This document shows, piece by piece, positions 1-11,807 of a stretch of DNA of 64,000 nucleotides. The position numbers were made by a program, and so were the translations under genes. This stretch comes from Lumnitzera littorea (Eukaryota > Streptophyta > Magnoliopsida > Myrtales > Combretaceae): positions 79,185,052-79,249,051 of the forward strand of contig JAMXBB010000004.1 in assembly GCA_024138015.1 (NCBI GenBank), read 5' to 3'. Positions within the stretch are counted from its first letter, which is position 1. Every line of letters begins with the position of its first letter. The notes under the pieces were generated by a model. It was not told the origin of the DNA, searched no databases, and saw only the letters and a list, made by a program, of their open reading frames with translations.

Positions 1-1640
1 TCTTTTAAAAATAATTTATTTCTTTTTCTTCTACTTCATTCTCACAATTATGCAAATATTCACGGCAAGAACATTTTGCTCTCAAAATCATTATTTTTTT
101 TAATTATCTTTTAGAATAAATATATGGTGCTTTCTGATGTAGGGAAGGTAAGAAAACAATTTGAAATTCTATTATTTCTTGAATAATTGTTTGTAAAAAA
201 ACAAAAAAAGATGAAAAGAATCAATGATGTCAAAAGAATCCTTGAAACTCCTAAAATATTGCTAAAATATCACCTAAAATAAAAAGGGCTGGTAATGCGA
301 CTTAGAAGGAATTTTTTAAGCCTAAAATGACATCAGTTAGGCTTGCTCAATTATTTCGCTCTAGTATTTGAAAATCAGTCCTTAAAAACATATAATAATA
401 AGAAAAATTCTTTTTGAATTAAAAGTTATTCTTGTTCAAGTGTAATTGGAAAAACTATCTAATTTATCATATCCATGTCACTCCTAAAAATCTCTAATTT
501 ATTTTCTTTATTGTTCAACTTTTTTTTTTTTTTGAACCCACAAATTGTATCATCCAAAGAACTTGTCCCATTCATTTTCTCCATATTGAAATCCCAGTAA
601 TCTTTCTCTATCTCATTCGACTATATATTGGATTGGGTTTTCGGAGATCAAATATATTGGATTACATTTTGCTTTTATTTATTACGAAAATTGAATTTCA
701 TGTTTGATGGAACAATCACATTAGATTGATTAACCATTGTTTTTATTGAAATCTTTATTTTTACTATAGGTTTTGGAGTTATAGGAAATAATCTTCTATA
801 AGTTTCTAGACTATAATTTCTACGATAGTTTTTTTTTTTTTTTGCAATTTGATTATATTTTCTTGAGTATGACACATATATGTATATATATCAATAGGTA
901 GAAAGAAAGCACACAGTAAGTGATAAAAAAAAGAACATTTTGAAAAATCATTTCCTTTTATTTTTATGTTTTTAACTTAAGCAAGTTGTTTTATTTTTTT
1001 GTTTTTTACAATTGTATGTGACATTTGTTATTGTTAGATTCTATATGTATTTGCAATTTCACTATATGTATATTTGTTATGTATTTGCTTGTGAATTTTA
1101 GGTTTTGGTTTATTTATTTATTTTTGGTTGGTTCTATCAGCATTGAAAGTTGTTAAAGGTTGAAGATTTGTTATCCACCTTTAAAGGTATTGTTGATTCA
1201 CTTAGCCAACAGGGATCGAGATTTTTATATAGAATTTAAAGCAAAAGTGTATTTTATTTAGTATTTTTTTATTATAGGTTGAATTCCTGTTTGTGAAGTC
1301 AATTTCAATGAAATGATTGGTCTGTTTTGTGTTTTATCCTTGACAAATAATAGTAATCAATTTGTATATCTTACGGTGTATAATGCTAACTTACTCAATA
1401 CTCATAAAGGTAGTGACTGTTAATGGAAGACCTTGGGTATCGTTGTTGTCCTTAAATTTGTCAATGTCAATTGCCACTTATATTCTAATTGTTCTGGAAT
1501 AGATAATGGTCATAGTTCTTCTATTGAATGCTAATAGCTTCAAGTTTTTGTCTTTGTGATATAATTACTACGAAGTTGTCTATAAAGTTATCACTTTTAT
1601 CCTTTTAGCTACTTGATCTAGGTGGTTGATTTTTTGCTTT
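1..1640. other. AT-rich non-coding stretch
   Basis: No gene, RNA or bounded mobile element was recognised. The sequence is AT-rich with T/A homopolymer runs (for example near 520-535 and 830-843). The only reading frames are short and without recognisable motifs. It is probably old intergenic or decayed repeat DNA. Confidence 0.5.
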
Positions 1641-3801
1641 CTCTTAAAAGAGAATGAATATAGTTGTTATTCTTAGATCTTATTGGTAGAGTTCTTGGGC
1701 CTTAGTAGGATTTGCGAAATGTGCATAGGTCTTTGAATCTCTTAGTTTGACTTGCAAAAGTAACACATGACTAGGAGGGCAAACTCCAATGTTGAAGTTA
1801 GTCTTGAAGGAGGTTAGGGGAAGAGTAGGTAAGAGTAAAGCCAATACAATTGAAAGTAAATTGAGTGGTGTTTATGTGTGCTTGTATCAATCTAGAGTGA
1901 GACTTAATGAGCTTACCATCCTAAGGGGGAAATTGGACTATTTATAGGCGTAAGATACCCTATAGATTGGTGGCTTGTGACTTCAGCTATCTTATACTAG
2001 GTTTATAGGGGGCTAAAGCTAAAGGGATTATTTAATGATAGTAAGATAAGGTGGTTGTCTTAACCCTTAGTTTATCCCATCACATTTAATGTTTTATGAA
2101 CATCGTATAGTTAGGCTATGCAAGTGTTTACAGGAGGCTCTATTTGTTGTGTAGCATTATACAATGTGGTCATTCGGTTTTATAAGATAATACTAGGCTT
2201 AGAGGGTTGAACACTAGTGGGTTAGCCATGAAGTAGAAGGGACGAGGTGTATGCAATTTGTCTTTTTGAAGTTTGGCTTAAGGAATGGCCACCCTATAAG
2301 TCAGTTGTTGATAGGTAGGGTACTTGTAGCTTAAATTGCTAGGCTTGTCCTAGGTAGGCCATTGGGCCCAAGCCTTGCTAAACCTTGGGACCCAAGTCAG
2401 AATTCACTATTAACAATTGCATCTACCCCCTCCCCTAACTCACATTGGTGACTAGTTGGTAAGTAAACTCTAAAATGGTTCATAGGGCCTTAGTTTTGAT
2501 CAATGTATGCTAGGGTTGAGCTAAAACTGAGAAAAGGATTCTTTATTGTCAGTCTGTCTTCACCAATGAATTAATGAGTTAAGGCCTTGACTTGTATTAT
2601 TTGTGCAAGTAAATTGTTTGGGCTAGATCGAACCATGACCTAATAAGAGTAAACTAATTAAGCAGGAAGGTTGTCTAAATTGTGGCAAAGCTATAATGGC
2701 TTAGATGGAATGGGTCGGTCGAGTAAGAAGGTAACTTGAACTAGACCAAACTTGTACTGCCTTAAGAGGAGACTAAGTATCCCCTTTCTTAAGGTGTCAC
2801 AACTTTTTCTTAGGTGCAATTTGATTGATTTGATTGACTTTTAGCTATTTCAGGTGTGTTTTTCACACTTGGTGGCCTGATTGATGGGATATGGCAAGCA
2901 TAGGTTCTTGATAAACAGTGAATGTTAGGTTACCCTGTTTGTGTCTTTGGCTACACGAATGGTTAAGGTCATCTTGTCTTTTCAATGGTCCATCTATGCG
3001 ATTTGGATGTGTCAGATTTCTTAAGTTCATCTTACAGCAGAAATTTTTCCACTTGATATCTTTTAAAGATAATAAAGGAGTTCATATGCCAAGCACTACT
3101 TTTGATGCACTCTTTACCTTATAAATTGAGTCTTGCAATTGTCATTTTGCATGAAGAACTATCTCACTCTCTTTTTTGTGAGAATCCTATTGCTTTGCTC
3201 TTCGTGTAAGGTTCCATGTGGTAAGGGGGAGATCAAAGTCTCCGACTTTTTATTACTAGTGGCAATTTTCTCAATAGGGGTCGGTAAAATGCTTCCCTAA
3301 GCGCATTCCTTATCTTTAAGGAGTTCCATTTTTGCATTCTGATCCTTAGGGCTTTTCGAATCTAAGAAATGATGCGTTGGTCGTTGCCTTTGGAGTCTTT
3401 GCTTCACATATTACGTTGGTAACTAAGCTAGTAACCCTCCGCTTATTCCTAAGAATCGAGTAGCTTGGGTTTAGGAGTTGCTTACTAGCTTAAATAGGTC
3501 GTTATACAATTCGGGAGGTTTTCCTTTTGTCAAAAGTGAGGTCGGGGAGCAATTTAGGGGCTTCTTCTCTTAGGATGATCTACCCAGTATTCTTCTTACC
3601 TTGGCTAAGCATTTTGAGTTAGGGATCAACATCCCTATAGCTTTGGCTCTTTCTTATCCTTATCTTAAGCTAAAGGGTCGAGGTCAGGTTGCCCGGCTGA
3701 TCATAGGGAGAGACTCATCATCTCTCTAAAGGAAATTGGTGAAGCTTTAGATTCACATTTCAAGTCTAAAGTCTTTCTATATTATAGGGGCACATCATGG
3801 G
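1641..3801. other. Unassigned, probably transposon-derived sequence
   Basis: Base composition is less AT-skewed than the first 1.6 kb and the style resembles LTR or retroelement flank: a CCC-rich stretch near 2428-2440 and short broken frames between 2918 and 3800. I could not identify a protein domain; all frames carry frequent stops. It lies directly upstream of a TGTAGACACC terminus, so it may be the decayed remainder of an older element interrupted there. This is inference from context. Confidence 0.3.
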
Positions 3802-4878
3802 TGTAGACACCTCATTTGATGCCTTAGAGAGATGACCCTAATTAGCCAAAAAAAAAAAAAAGAAAAGCCTAAAAAAATGAAAAAAGGAAAAATTATAAAA
3901 AATACAAAAAAAGAAAAACTGAAAAAATTATATTAAAAAAAGAAAATAGGCAAAGTACAAAAATATAGGATTTTAGGAAAATAAGAGTTATTAGATCCAA
4001 TTTCAGGTGTTTTTTAAAATTTCATTGTTGAAGGCTTAACTGGAAATTAAATAGGTATATGCAATTTGGTAAAAGCAAAGCCAGTAGAAGGAAACTTTGT
4101 AGATTTGAGGTTAAATTTTTTTGACCCTTGAGATGATTATTAGAATCAATACCTTGGAGCTCGACATGTTTTGGCTCAAAAACTGTTGAAAGGTGGAGAT
4201 TCCTATCAAGATTAAGGTCTTACACACTTCTTCAATTGGAATACTAGGCCTACATCATAGCTAGGACAATTGTTGATCTCCCTCCAAGTAGGATGACAAA
4301 TTTGTAGATATAAGGTGACTAACCCTTAGGAATACTAAGTATTGAGTTGGCATGTCCGCCCTCTCGACTTGATTTAGATTAGGTCGACTGATTGTTTAGT
4401 ACTCCTTACTTCTCGTAGGGTTATCTACCTTGGGTGCCGAGCTACTTAAGTCGCTTAGATCTTTACTTTCCCTAAGAGCTAACTACGTATTACCTTTTGT
4501 CCTCCCTATCAGAGCATCTAAGTAGCAGTTGATATGTGTTTATCAACTTATGATCTGTGTTGTTCTTATAGATCCTTTTTGTTCATCCTTTTTGTTCATT
4601 TGTGTTAGGAATCTCATTATGTATTATTTGAATTTATCCTTTTGTCTTTTCCTTCTATATTTTAACTTGAAGAGACCTAGTATAAAAGATCTCATTCTTA
4701 TAACAATACACATCACTTCATGCTTATTGAATACAATTAACATTTTGTAAGAACTCTCTCTTCCTCTTCTAATTCTTATTTATTCCCTTTAGTAAGAAGT
4801 AGTGGTGAGTACCTCTAGTCAATACTTTGTATGTCATATTAAAGTAGAGATTAGGCCGTGTAGTGTTTATTTGGTGCA
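3802..4878 (+). mobile_element. Candidate LARD-like LTR
   Basis: It begins TGTAGACACC, the same terminus seen on the minus strand at the bounded solo LTR ending at 47903, followed by a purine/A-rich tract (about 3846-3960) such as often follows this terminus in plant non-autonomous LTR elements. It ends TTGGTGCA, giving TG...CA. A TATA-like TATAAAAG lies near 4681. Bases 4671-4878 have a diverged partner at about 6531-6674. I saw no clear 5-bp target duplication, so the limits are provisional. Confidence 0.35.
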
Positions 4879-6439
4879 TTATATCCTTACGAGAAACTCT
4901 CGAATTGCTAAGCTTCTCTTTGTTTAACCCCCATTATGGTGCACTCTCGCGTGTACAACCCTAAGACACATCATGTTTAGGTTGCTAACCAAGTAACTTC
5001 ATAGTTAGTTCTTCATCAAGTGGCTACCAATTAGGACTCGACCTACTAGCTACAACTCTAACTTGTAGCCATCTAACATGAGTCTTTAACAATTCAACAA
5101 CTAAAAGCCCTTAATGTTTTGTCCTCCTCAAATGAAAGCATCACCAACCACTCCACAATTGATGGTCCTTGTGTTCGCTTCTTAAAGCTCGACTATGCTA
5201 GCTTCTCCTAGCCAGCTCATCACCTATGGGAGTAAGGGAGCAAGTGTTAGTAGTGGTTTCTTACCCTGAGCCTCCACAAGACAAACTCTTCTTAGGCCCA
5301 ATATTCTCCATAAGATAATGGGACTAAATGCAAAAAAGACAGCGAAAGAAGGCATGGTATGACTAATAGACTTTCTTGTGTAAATTCAAATCCCATGGAG
5401 GGAAACTCAGGCTACTAACTTCTTAGAAAACGTCCTCTTGATCTCTATAAGTATGATACAACCCTCTAGGAAAGGGGAGTTCAAATCTAGTCTCTCTCCT
5501 TTACAATTGATAGTTACTCTTTATCTCCTTCCTTGACTTGAGCATTAGAGTACGTATGCTGGAGCCACCTTTAGTGTACCTCCATAGCTCATGTTTGTCC
5601 ATTTTGCACGTCTTACTCAACCTAAATAGATTAAGCTTTATTGAGAGACCTGAGATAAACACAAACATCATCAATTGAATTTTAGGTATTTTATTTTAGA
5701 TGTAAATAGCCAAATAATTGATCTTAATTGAACTTAAGTTGAATAAAACATTGAAATAGTAGACCCATAACTCATCTAAGACGAAACTTCTTGAATTTCA
5801 CTAAGATCCCATGATCAACATTAGCTTATTACTATAATTATCAAATTAAGTGTAAATTGGAATTAAATGTACTTAAGACTAATAGATTATGGACTCTTGC
5901 TCTAGGATCTCCCTCTATACTTGATTTATTAAATAGATTAAGAATAGAATAAGATTGAAGAAAAATAGAACTCCCTTTAGAAGCTACAAATGGTGTTAAT
6001 GGGAATCTTACCCTTGCACTTAACCAGTTGCTCGAATGACTTATGACTCGAGCCTAACTTGGAGGCATACATAGCTTAATATGAAGAGTTCTCAATGGAT
6101 AACGACCAAGGACAAGCTACCTTCATGCAGAGCCATCTCCTATAAGTTACTGACTTGATTTGACCTTCTCACAATTGTCTAAGTTACGAGCCAGTAGATA
6201 AAACTGATCTAAAATAGTGCGAAGACCCCTTTTTTATGATCCACCCATCAAAGTAATTGCTAACTTGACCTAATTTGAGCTATAGCCTTATTTAGGTCCC
6301 CCACCTTATCTACAACAACTCTAACTTCGTATAAGTGTAGCATTGATGCATGCCTCAATGTCTAGTCAACATATGTCTTTGATGTCGCTGCTATTAGATT
6401 ATTCCTTTTATTATTTTGTCATTTTTTACCTTTTTGTGT
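4879..6439 (+). other. Possible interior of a non-autonomous LTR element
   Basis: This lies between two diverged copies of an LTR-like 3' end (ending at 4878 and 6674). It has no intact coding frame and no gag, protease or polymerase motif that I could support. If the flanking similarity is an LTR pair, this would be a short, non-autonomous interior of about 1 kb or less. The 5' half of the right-hand copy could not be delimited. Confidence 0.25.
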
Positions 6440-6674
6440 AATCTTAGTTTGCTTTTTATGGATTGTACCTTGTGATGTTTAGCTTGTAATTTACCTTAAT
6501 GAGGATACATACAAATAGCCCTTATATCTTGTACATATATTTCAATCTTTTTCATTGATATTGAAAACTCTCTTGTTGAATCCCTTAGTAAAGGATTTGT
6601 GGTGAGAACCCTTAGGTTGATACTTACATGTCGCATCAAGTATTAATTTAGGTCATGTTGTGCTTGTTGGTACA
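6440..6674 (+). repeat. Diverged second copy of the LTR-like 3' end at 4671-4878
   Basis: The blocks CTTAGTAA, TGGTGAGAACC, ATACTT and ATGTC, and the terminal TTGGTACATCATATC, align in order with TTTAGTAA, TGGTGAGTACC, ATACTT, ATGTC and TTGGTGCATTATATC in the left copy. Similarity is clear by eye near the 3' end and fades upstream. Confidence 0.4.
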
Positions 6675-8465
6675 TCATATCTAATAAATAACTCATAGAT
6701 TTTGCTAACTCTCAATTTAGTCCATTTCACTTTCCTTCTTTATTAAGGACCCACCTCATCCTTAAGTCCTAGAGATTGCTTAAGCTCCTAAGCACATCAA
6801 GTGCCACTATTGAGAGAGAGTTCTAGAGTGTAACTTTTGATTTTCACAAGAAATAAAATAGGGAACTTCTATCCTTATGTAATTTAAAAGTGTTACTTTA
6901 CTATACTACTTGTTCATAACAAATGTAAAGACTATGGTCTTTTTATAAATAACCATTAATCCTCAATAATATATCTTAGGTAAAAGAATTACTAAAAACC
7001 ATGACAAATTTAATTGTTGGTATGCCTAATTTAGAAATTTTAATATTTACTGAACTTTAACCATGGCTTAATCACTTAGAATTTTAAATTTCCAAATTTA
7101 TCCTTCACTTATTTACTTAGAAATTCTTTTTGAATTATTTTGTAATTCTCCTTTAAGTTGGGGTATTCTGTATGACTTCCTTGTTACTTGATTACATGGT
7201 TTCAATGTTATGTTAATGAGGTCTACGACCTAATTGTGCTTCCCTTTGTTTGAGGCATTAAGTTGGGGTTTAAATACTTTTGTGAATTAGAACTAGAATA
7301 TTTTGGATCTTGAACTATCAAGATTGTGTTGTGTTTTTAATTACACTAAGTAAAATACCTCTTCATGAACCTGCTTATTGCATTTAGTAAATTGTAAGTC
7401 TATGTGCTAATATTGCATATGTTTGGGTTTGTATAGTAGTCATGTATTGGGTTCACAACTCACCTATTGAGATTTAATGATTTTAGGTAATGATACTGTC
7501 GTACTCTTTGAATCTCGTATGATAAATATTGATATGAGTTACATAATGGGAATAGGCTTGATAGCATATTACGACACTGTGGATATGAAAATTACTTTTG
7601 ATTAATGAGTGTCCTCTAGACGTTTAGTTTTACTCTTATGTTTAAGAAAGATTGTTTAAATTGTTCTATGGAAGATCTTGGTTTTATGTTTTATTCAGGT
7701 TATGTGATCGAAAATGTAAATATGGGAGATTATGGAGGTTTTGTATAATTGTGGATGTTAGTACCTAGGGATTTAGAATCTTTGTATATTCATGTTGTGG
7801 CATGAAAATGTGGTGAAACCATCTCATCGTATGTGTGGGCATAACGTATGTCATAATAAATGAATAAATGCTGGTATATTTGTTATGTTAATATATTAGC
7901 CTACTTTTAACCTCCATTGTACACAGACTAAGTATAAAAATTAGTTGAAGCTACCTATTGATAAGGAGAAAAAAAAAATAGTTAAATACATGCATGATTA
8001 TGTATAGTAGAACCTAAATTAATGAACATAGATATTTGAAAGGAAGTGAAAGTTTTGAATAATACCAATAAAAATATCACTTGATTTAATAAAATTTTTG
8101 TGTAAAAAACTATATAATCATATATAGCTAAGAGATGATTGACATCACTAATAGATTCAATCATAGTTTAGTTAAGAATGTAGGAATTCATATTTAATAA
8201 TGAGAAAATAAAAAGAATTTTCTATGCCATCGATATTGATTGACTATTTTGTTATAGTGTGTGTGTGTTTTTTTTTAATGGATAGGTAAGCAAGAATTGC
8301 TTAAAAAAAAAATGTATAAAAGGTAACTTTTATTATTATGTGGCTTCAGAGTTTTTTTATGTTTAGAAAGTTTTGAGTTTATGTATAAAATGAAAAAGGT
8401 GAATTTTTATCATTACTTTACTAGCCCTAAAAAGATTTTAAATTAAGTGAAATAAATTAGAAAGG
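6675..8465. other. Non-coding, nothing recognised
   Basis: AT-rich with short broken frames only. No LTR ends, RNA gene or protein domain could be supported. Confidence 0.45.
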
Positions 8466-9700
8466 TAATTGATATCAGACAAGTACATCTATCAATTTTA
8501 ATATAGCAGATGTGAGTCCCAGTTGATCTCTTAGAGACTTCGAGTATTAATATTAACCTTAGCTCTATTATCTAACCGGAAAATTGTGATGAGTTGAATG
8601 AATTAAAAATACTGAAATTAACAAACTAAACTAATTATGAGACTTGATTAAGTAATTTAGAAATCAATAAAACTAAGAACGACTTTAAGAATGCAATAAC
8701 GTATTTAGGAATTATTTCCCCTTGTGTTTAACATGTGACCACTTAAAATATATTCAATTCAATTTCTATTATTCTTAACTAGAGGGATTTATAATTAAAG
8801 TTAATACCTTTCTTAAGCATATTAACTCTAATCCTAAATTATTTACCAGAATCTTTTCACTTAGTAATATAATTTAGAATTGCATTAATTTATAATGAAT
8901 TCTCAGACAAACAATCAACTTTCTAGAAGAAACATAACATGTATCTTATCTCTAAGTATACATGTAATTCTCTCCAATTATGCTAAGATCTAATTACACA
9001 TGTAATTTCTCAATCATCATACATAATATCATAGATTGATACTCTAGAAATATCAATTAACAATTAAATAACATAATTGAATCAATAAAAGATAAAAACT
9101 TTATTGAAAATTATAAATCAACCCAAGAGTCACATGAAACCCTAGATTCCATAATCCTAAATATACGAATTCTAAGCTATCATAATGAAACTGAAAACGA
9201 GTTCCATCAAAAATATAAAATAAAACATGAAAAACCCCTTTGATTGATGAAAAATCTCTCTAATCTTGAAGTTGGTGTTGCTTTCGCCTTTTTTTTCTCC
9301 TTCTCCTCAAGTCTTTTCACTTCTTGAGTGTCCAATTTTCTTTTTGAAACCCTAGTATGTCTTTTTATAATGTATTGTAAGGTTTCTGTTTTCATCACCA
9401 GACACAGCTTGAGATACGGTTGTGTCCCCAGGTTGTGTAACTTTCTGACCTTGGCAAATTTTTCTGGATGTGTGTCTCTAGGCTGTGTAACTTCAAAACT
9501 TCATAACTCATTCATTTGAACTCCAAATTGAGTGAAACTTGATTCCTTTTTATCATTTTCAATTCAAGAACGCGTTCAAACTTTTAAATCAAATTTTACT
9601 CAATTAAATATCAATTTCTTTAAAGAAAAAAAATGTAAGGGAAATATTATAAAATCACTATGTGAAATATGTTTAAAATAAGAGTTATCAGTAGTAAATC
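8466..9700. other. Diverged retroelement-like sequence
   Basis: A long AT-rich tract leads to 9395-9500, where two related segments occur close together (TTGTGTCCCCAGGTTGTGTAAC and TGTGTCTCTAGGCTGTGTAAC, shown here only as motifs). Alternating GTGTC/GTGTAAC blocks of this kind are common in plant LTRs. No termini were found. It abuts the peroxidase pseudogene's upstream region. Confidence 0.25.
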
Positions 9701-9764
9701 AAGAAAGAATTATTTGTTAAGAAAAAACTAGAAAAACGGATAGAATTGGAAGTAGGTTGGCGTT

Positions 9765-9896
9765 CACCATTTAAATAAACTTCCCTCCCTCCAATCCAAT
9801 ATACTGTCACCAGTTTATTCGCTAGAGCAGTACTAAGAGGATAGCGAGATCGGAAGAGAAAATAAAAAAAATAATAATAAGAAAAAAATTAGAGAA
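9765..9896 (+). promoter_or_regulatory. Putative former promoter/5' leader of the peroxidase pseudogene
   Basis: A TATA-like TTTAAATAAA lies near 9770-9780, about 120 bp before the candidate ATG at 9897. It is followed by a CT-rich stretch (CTTCCCTCCCTCC) and then a purine-rich leader. The position suits a plant core promoter, but the assignment rests on motif and spacing only. Confidence 0.25.
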
Positions 9897-11326
9897 ATGA
9901 AGAAAGACTGGGAGTTGTTGAAACAAAAGCTAAAATGGTTGATTGGCGTCCTGATCACCTCCCTGCTCGTCCCGTATTGTGGTATCCGGCGGAAGGCGAT
10001 TTGCTGTCCACCGCGTAATCTACTTTCCCGTTAGCCATTTTCACTGGAAACAGCTGATTCACACTTGGAATACGATTACTACGGGGACACGTGCCCCTCC
10101 GTGGAGGATATTCTAAGACAAAAAATGGCTGAAATTTACTCTCAACGTCCGGATGTGTCCCCTGCTCTTCTTCGTCTCCTGTTCATGATTGCTTCGTCCA
10201 GGTTTCTCTGCGCCCTTGTTCTTGTTTTCTTTTCTTTTTTCCTTTTTTCTTTATTAGTCAGCCGCTTTAATAATTCTTTTTCGGTTGCATTGGCTTTGCA
10301 GGGCTGTGATGCCTGTGTCTTCCTCGACGACAGCGGTGGAAACAACACTCATTTCATAGAGAAACAAACGATCGCCAACAGAACACCGAGGGGATTTGAT
10401 GTTATCGACCTTCTGAAATCTGAGATTGAAAACCACTGTCCTGGAGTAGTGTCATGCCTGGACATTCTTGTGCTTGCCATGATAGAAGGCATTCTTCTGG
10501 TACTCTTTCTAAGGATATCCCTCTTTTTCATTTTCTTTTCGTGCTTTGGCATTCGTTCTTTAAAGATTAAGATGATAATACTGATAACTCCACGATTCAT
10601 ACATTATATGTTGTCACAGAGTGAATTAATAATTTGGTTTGATAATTGTAGGCCGGTGGCCCATTTTATCCTCTGTTAACGGGTAGGGGAGACAGCGTCA
10701 AATCCTACTTCTCCGAGGCAACGACTGATATCCCAAGTCCCAACGATAACATAACCAGGATACTCCATCTATTCCACCTCAGAGGTTTCACAACTAGAGA
10801 TGTCGTCAGCCTCTGAGGTAATCATGTTATCATTACTCCTCTCTTTGACTTATAACCTGCCTTGAACAAGAACAAGATTGCATCTTATCCATTCGGTGAG
10901 CTTTTGATGATCAGTATTCCTTGAATATGTGAATTAGGAGCTCCTAATATCGGCAAGATGGGTTGCCAATTCATTACAAATCGTCTCCACAACTTCTCGG
11001 GGACTGGTCAGCCCGATCCGACCATGCCTCCTGATTTTCTCGATGAAATGAGAAGGAATTGTGCCAACGGGACTAGGGTTTTATCGGGAGCAGGCTTCGA
11101 CACGCATTATTACCGAAACTTGATGCGTGGGAGAGGAATTCTACATTCTGATCAACAACTGACGTCAGATCCGGCAACTGCAACGCTGGTAGAGGCATAT
11201 GCCTCCGATGATGGTTCCACCTTTAGGAAGGACTTCGCACGCGCTATGATGAAGATGTCCAGCCTAAATAAATTGACTCAATCGCAAGGTCAGGTTCGGA
11301 GAAATTGCTCCTCCCTAGCTGTGTAG
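9897..11326 (+). pseudogene. Class III (secretory) peroxidase pseudogene, 4 exons
   Basis: Class III peroxidases are secreted haem enzymes that oxidise phenolics with H2O2 in the cell wall. The classic 4-exon structure is visible: exons 9897-10201, 10302-10499, 10652-10817 and 10938-11326, with GT...AG introns of 100, 152 and 120 bp. Recognisable motifs are a hydrophobic N-terminus, DYYGDTCP, ALLRL, GCDACVFLDDS, TPRGFDVIDLLKSEIE, CPGVVSC, LAGGPFYP, TGRGDS, NIGKMGC, a C-terminal FDTHYYRNLMRGRGILHSDQ-type block and GQVRRNC. Lesions: an in-frame TAG at 10032-10034; one base missing after 10184, exactly where the family has the distal haem His (restoring frame gives the family FHDCF block); an in-frame TGA at 10814-10816; and Pro (CCT, 10943-10945) in place of the haem-ligand His. 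Exon 4 is otherwise open. From memory it most resembles the peroxidase-48-like group. A deletion from sequencing error could explain the frameshift, but not all four lesions. Confidence 0.9.
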
Positions 11327-11597
11327 CTGGCACATCTTAAAGAGCAAGGGATCCGTTTAGGATAGATGGCCTAAGAATGCAGGTCTGGAAGAACAGCATA
11401 TTTGTTCACAAATTATAATTAGCACTCAAACGTTGTCATGAATCCTAGACACATGCCCCATGCTCATTTCTCTGGACTTTTTTCAGCATTTTGCTGCTAG
11501 GATGGTCTTACAACCTCTATATTTTTAGCAATTTCAGTCAAGTAATTGATATTTTTCACAGTGATATTCTAGTTCCATTCAAGATTTGAGTTTGCAG
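11327..11597. other. Downstream flank of the peroxidase pseudogene
   Basis: Non-repetitive-looking sequence of ordinary composition, possibly the old 3' UTR. No clear polyadenylation signal was assigned. Confidence 0.35.
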
Positions 11598-11807
11598 TTC
11601 GGAAAGATCACATTCCTGCAAATCATGCCTATCTTAATGGCCTTGAGATAATAGGGATCATGAGAAATCAGAATTCACGTTTTATCTTTAACAAAGACAA
11701 ATCCTCTGATTCTGACACGGTTGTTATGGCTGCCGAGACAGTGGGAGGCTTTTACTTCCATCTGGTTCATTGTAATTGCTGCCTTTTTAGCACTGCAAGT
11801 GCATAAA
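11598..11807 (+). pseudogene. Possible receptor-like (malectin-type) coding relic
   Basis: A 70-codon stop-free frame carries HIPANHAYLNGLEI, followed about 25 codons later by a hydrophobic, Gly/Cys-containing stretch (VVMAAETVGG...NCCLF) ending at TAA 11805-11807. An LNGLEI block followed by a membrane-spanning segment is typical of the extracellular malectin-like region of plant CrRLK1L receptor kinases. Upstream a one-base shift would extend the match (LSLQFGKD). There is no kinase domain and no neighbouring exon. The family assignment is tentative; chance resemblance is possible. Confidence 0.25.

Noticed and set aside
2918..3124. 68-codon open frame resembling a plant mobile domain
   Set aside because: The resemblance was too weak and depended on choosing frames.
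9847..9858. AGATCGGAAGAG, identical to the start of a common sequencing adapter
   Set aside because: The next bases (AAAATAAAA) do not continue the adapter, and the site lies in a plausible leader sequence. A 12-base chance match in 64 kb is unlikely but possible; contamination is not otherwise indicated.
10142..10600. Three minus-strand open frames opposite the peroxidase
   Set aside because: Antisense shadows of exons and pyrimidine-rich introns, with no motif.
10065..10679. 204-codon open frame across the peroxidase
   Set aside because: It reads through introns 1 and 2. The splice sites and peroxidase motifs show the true exon structure.
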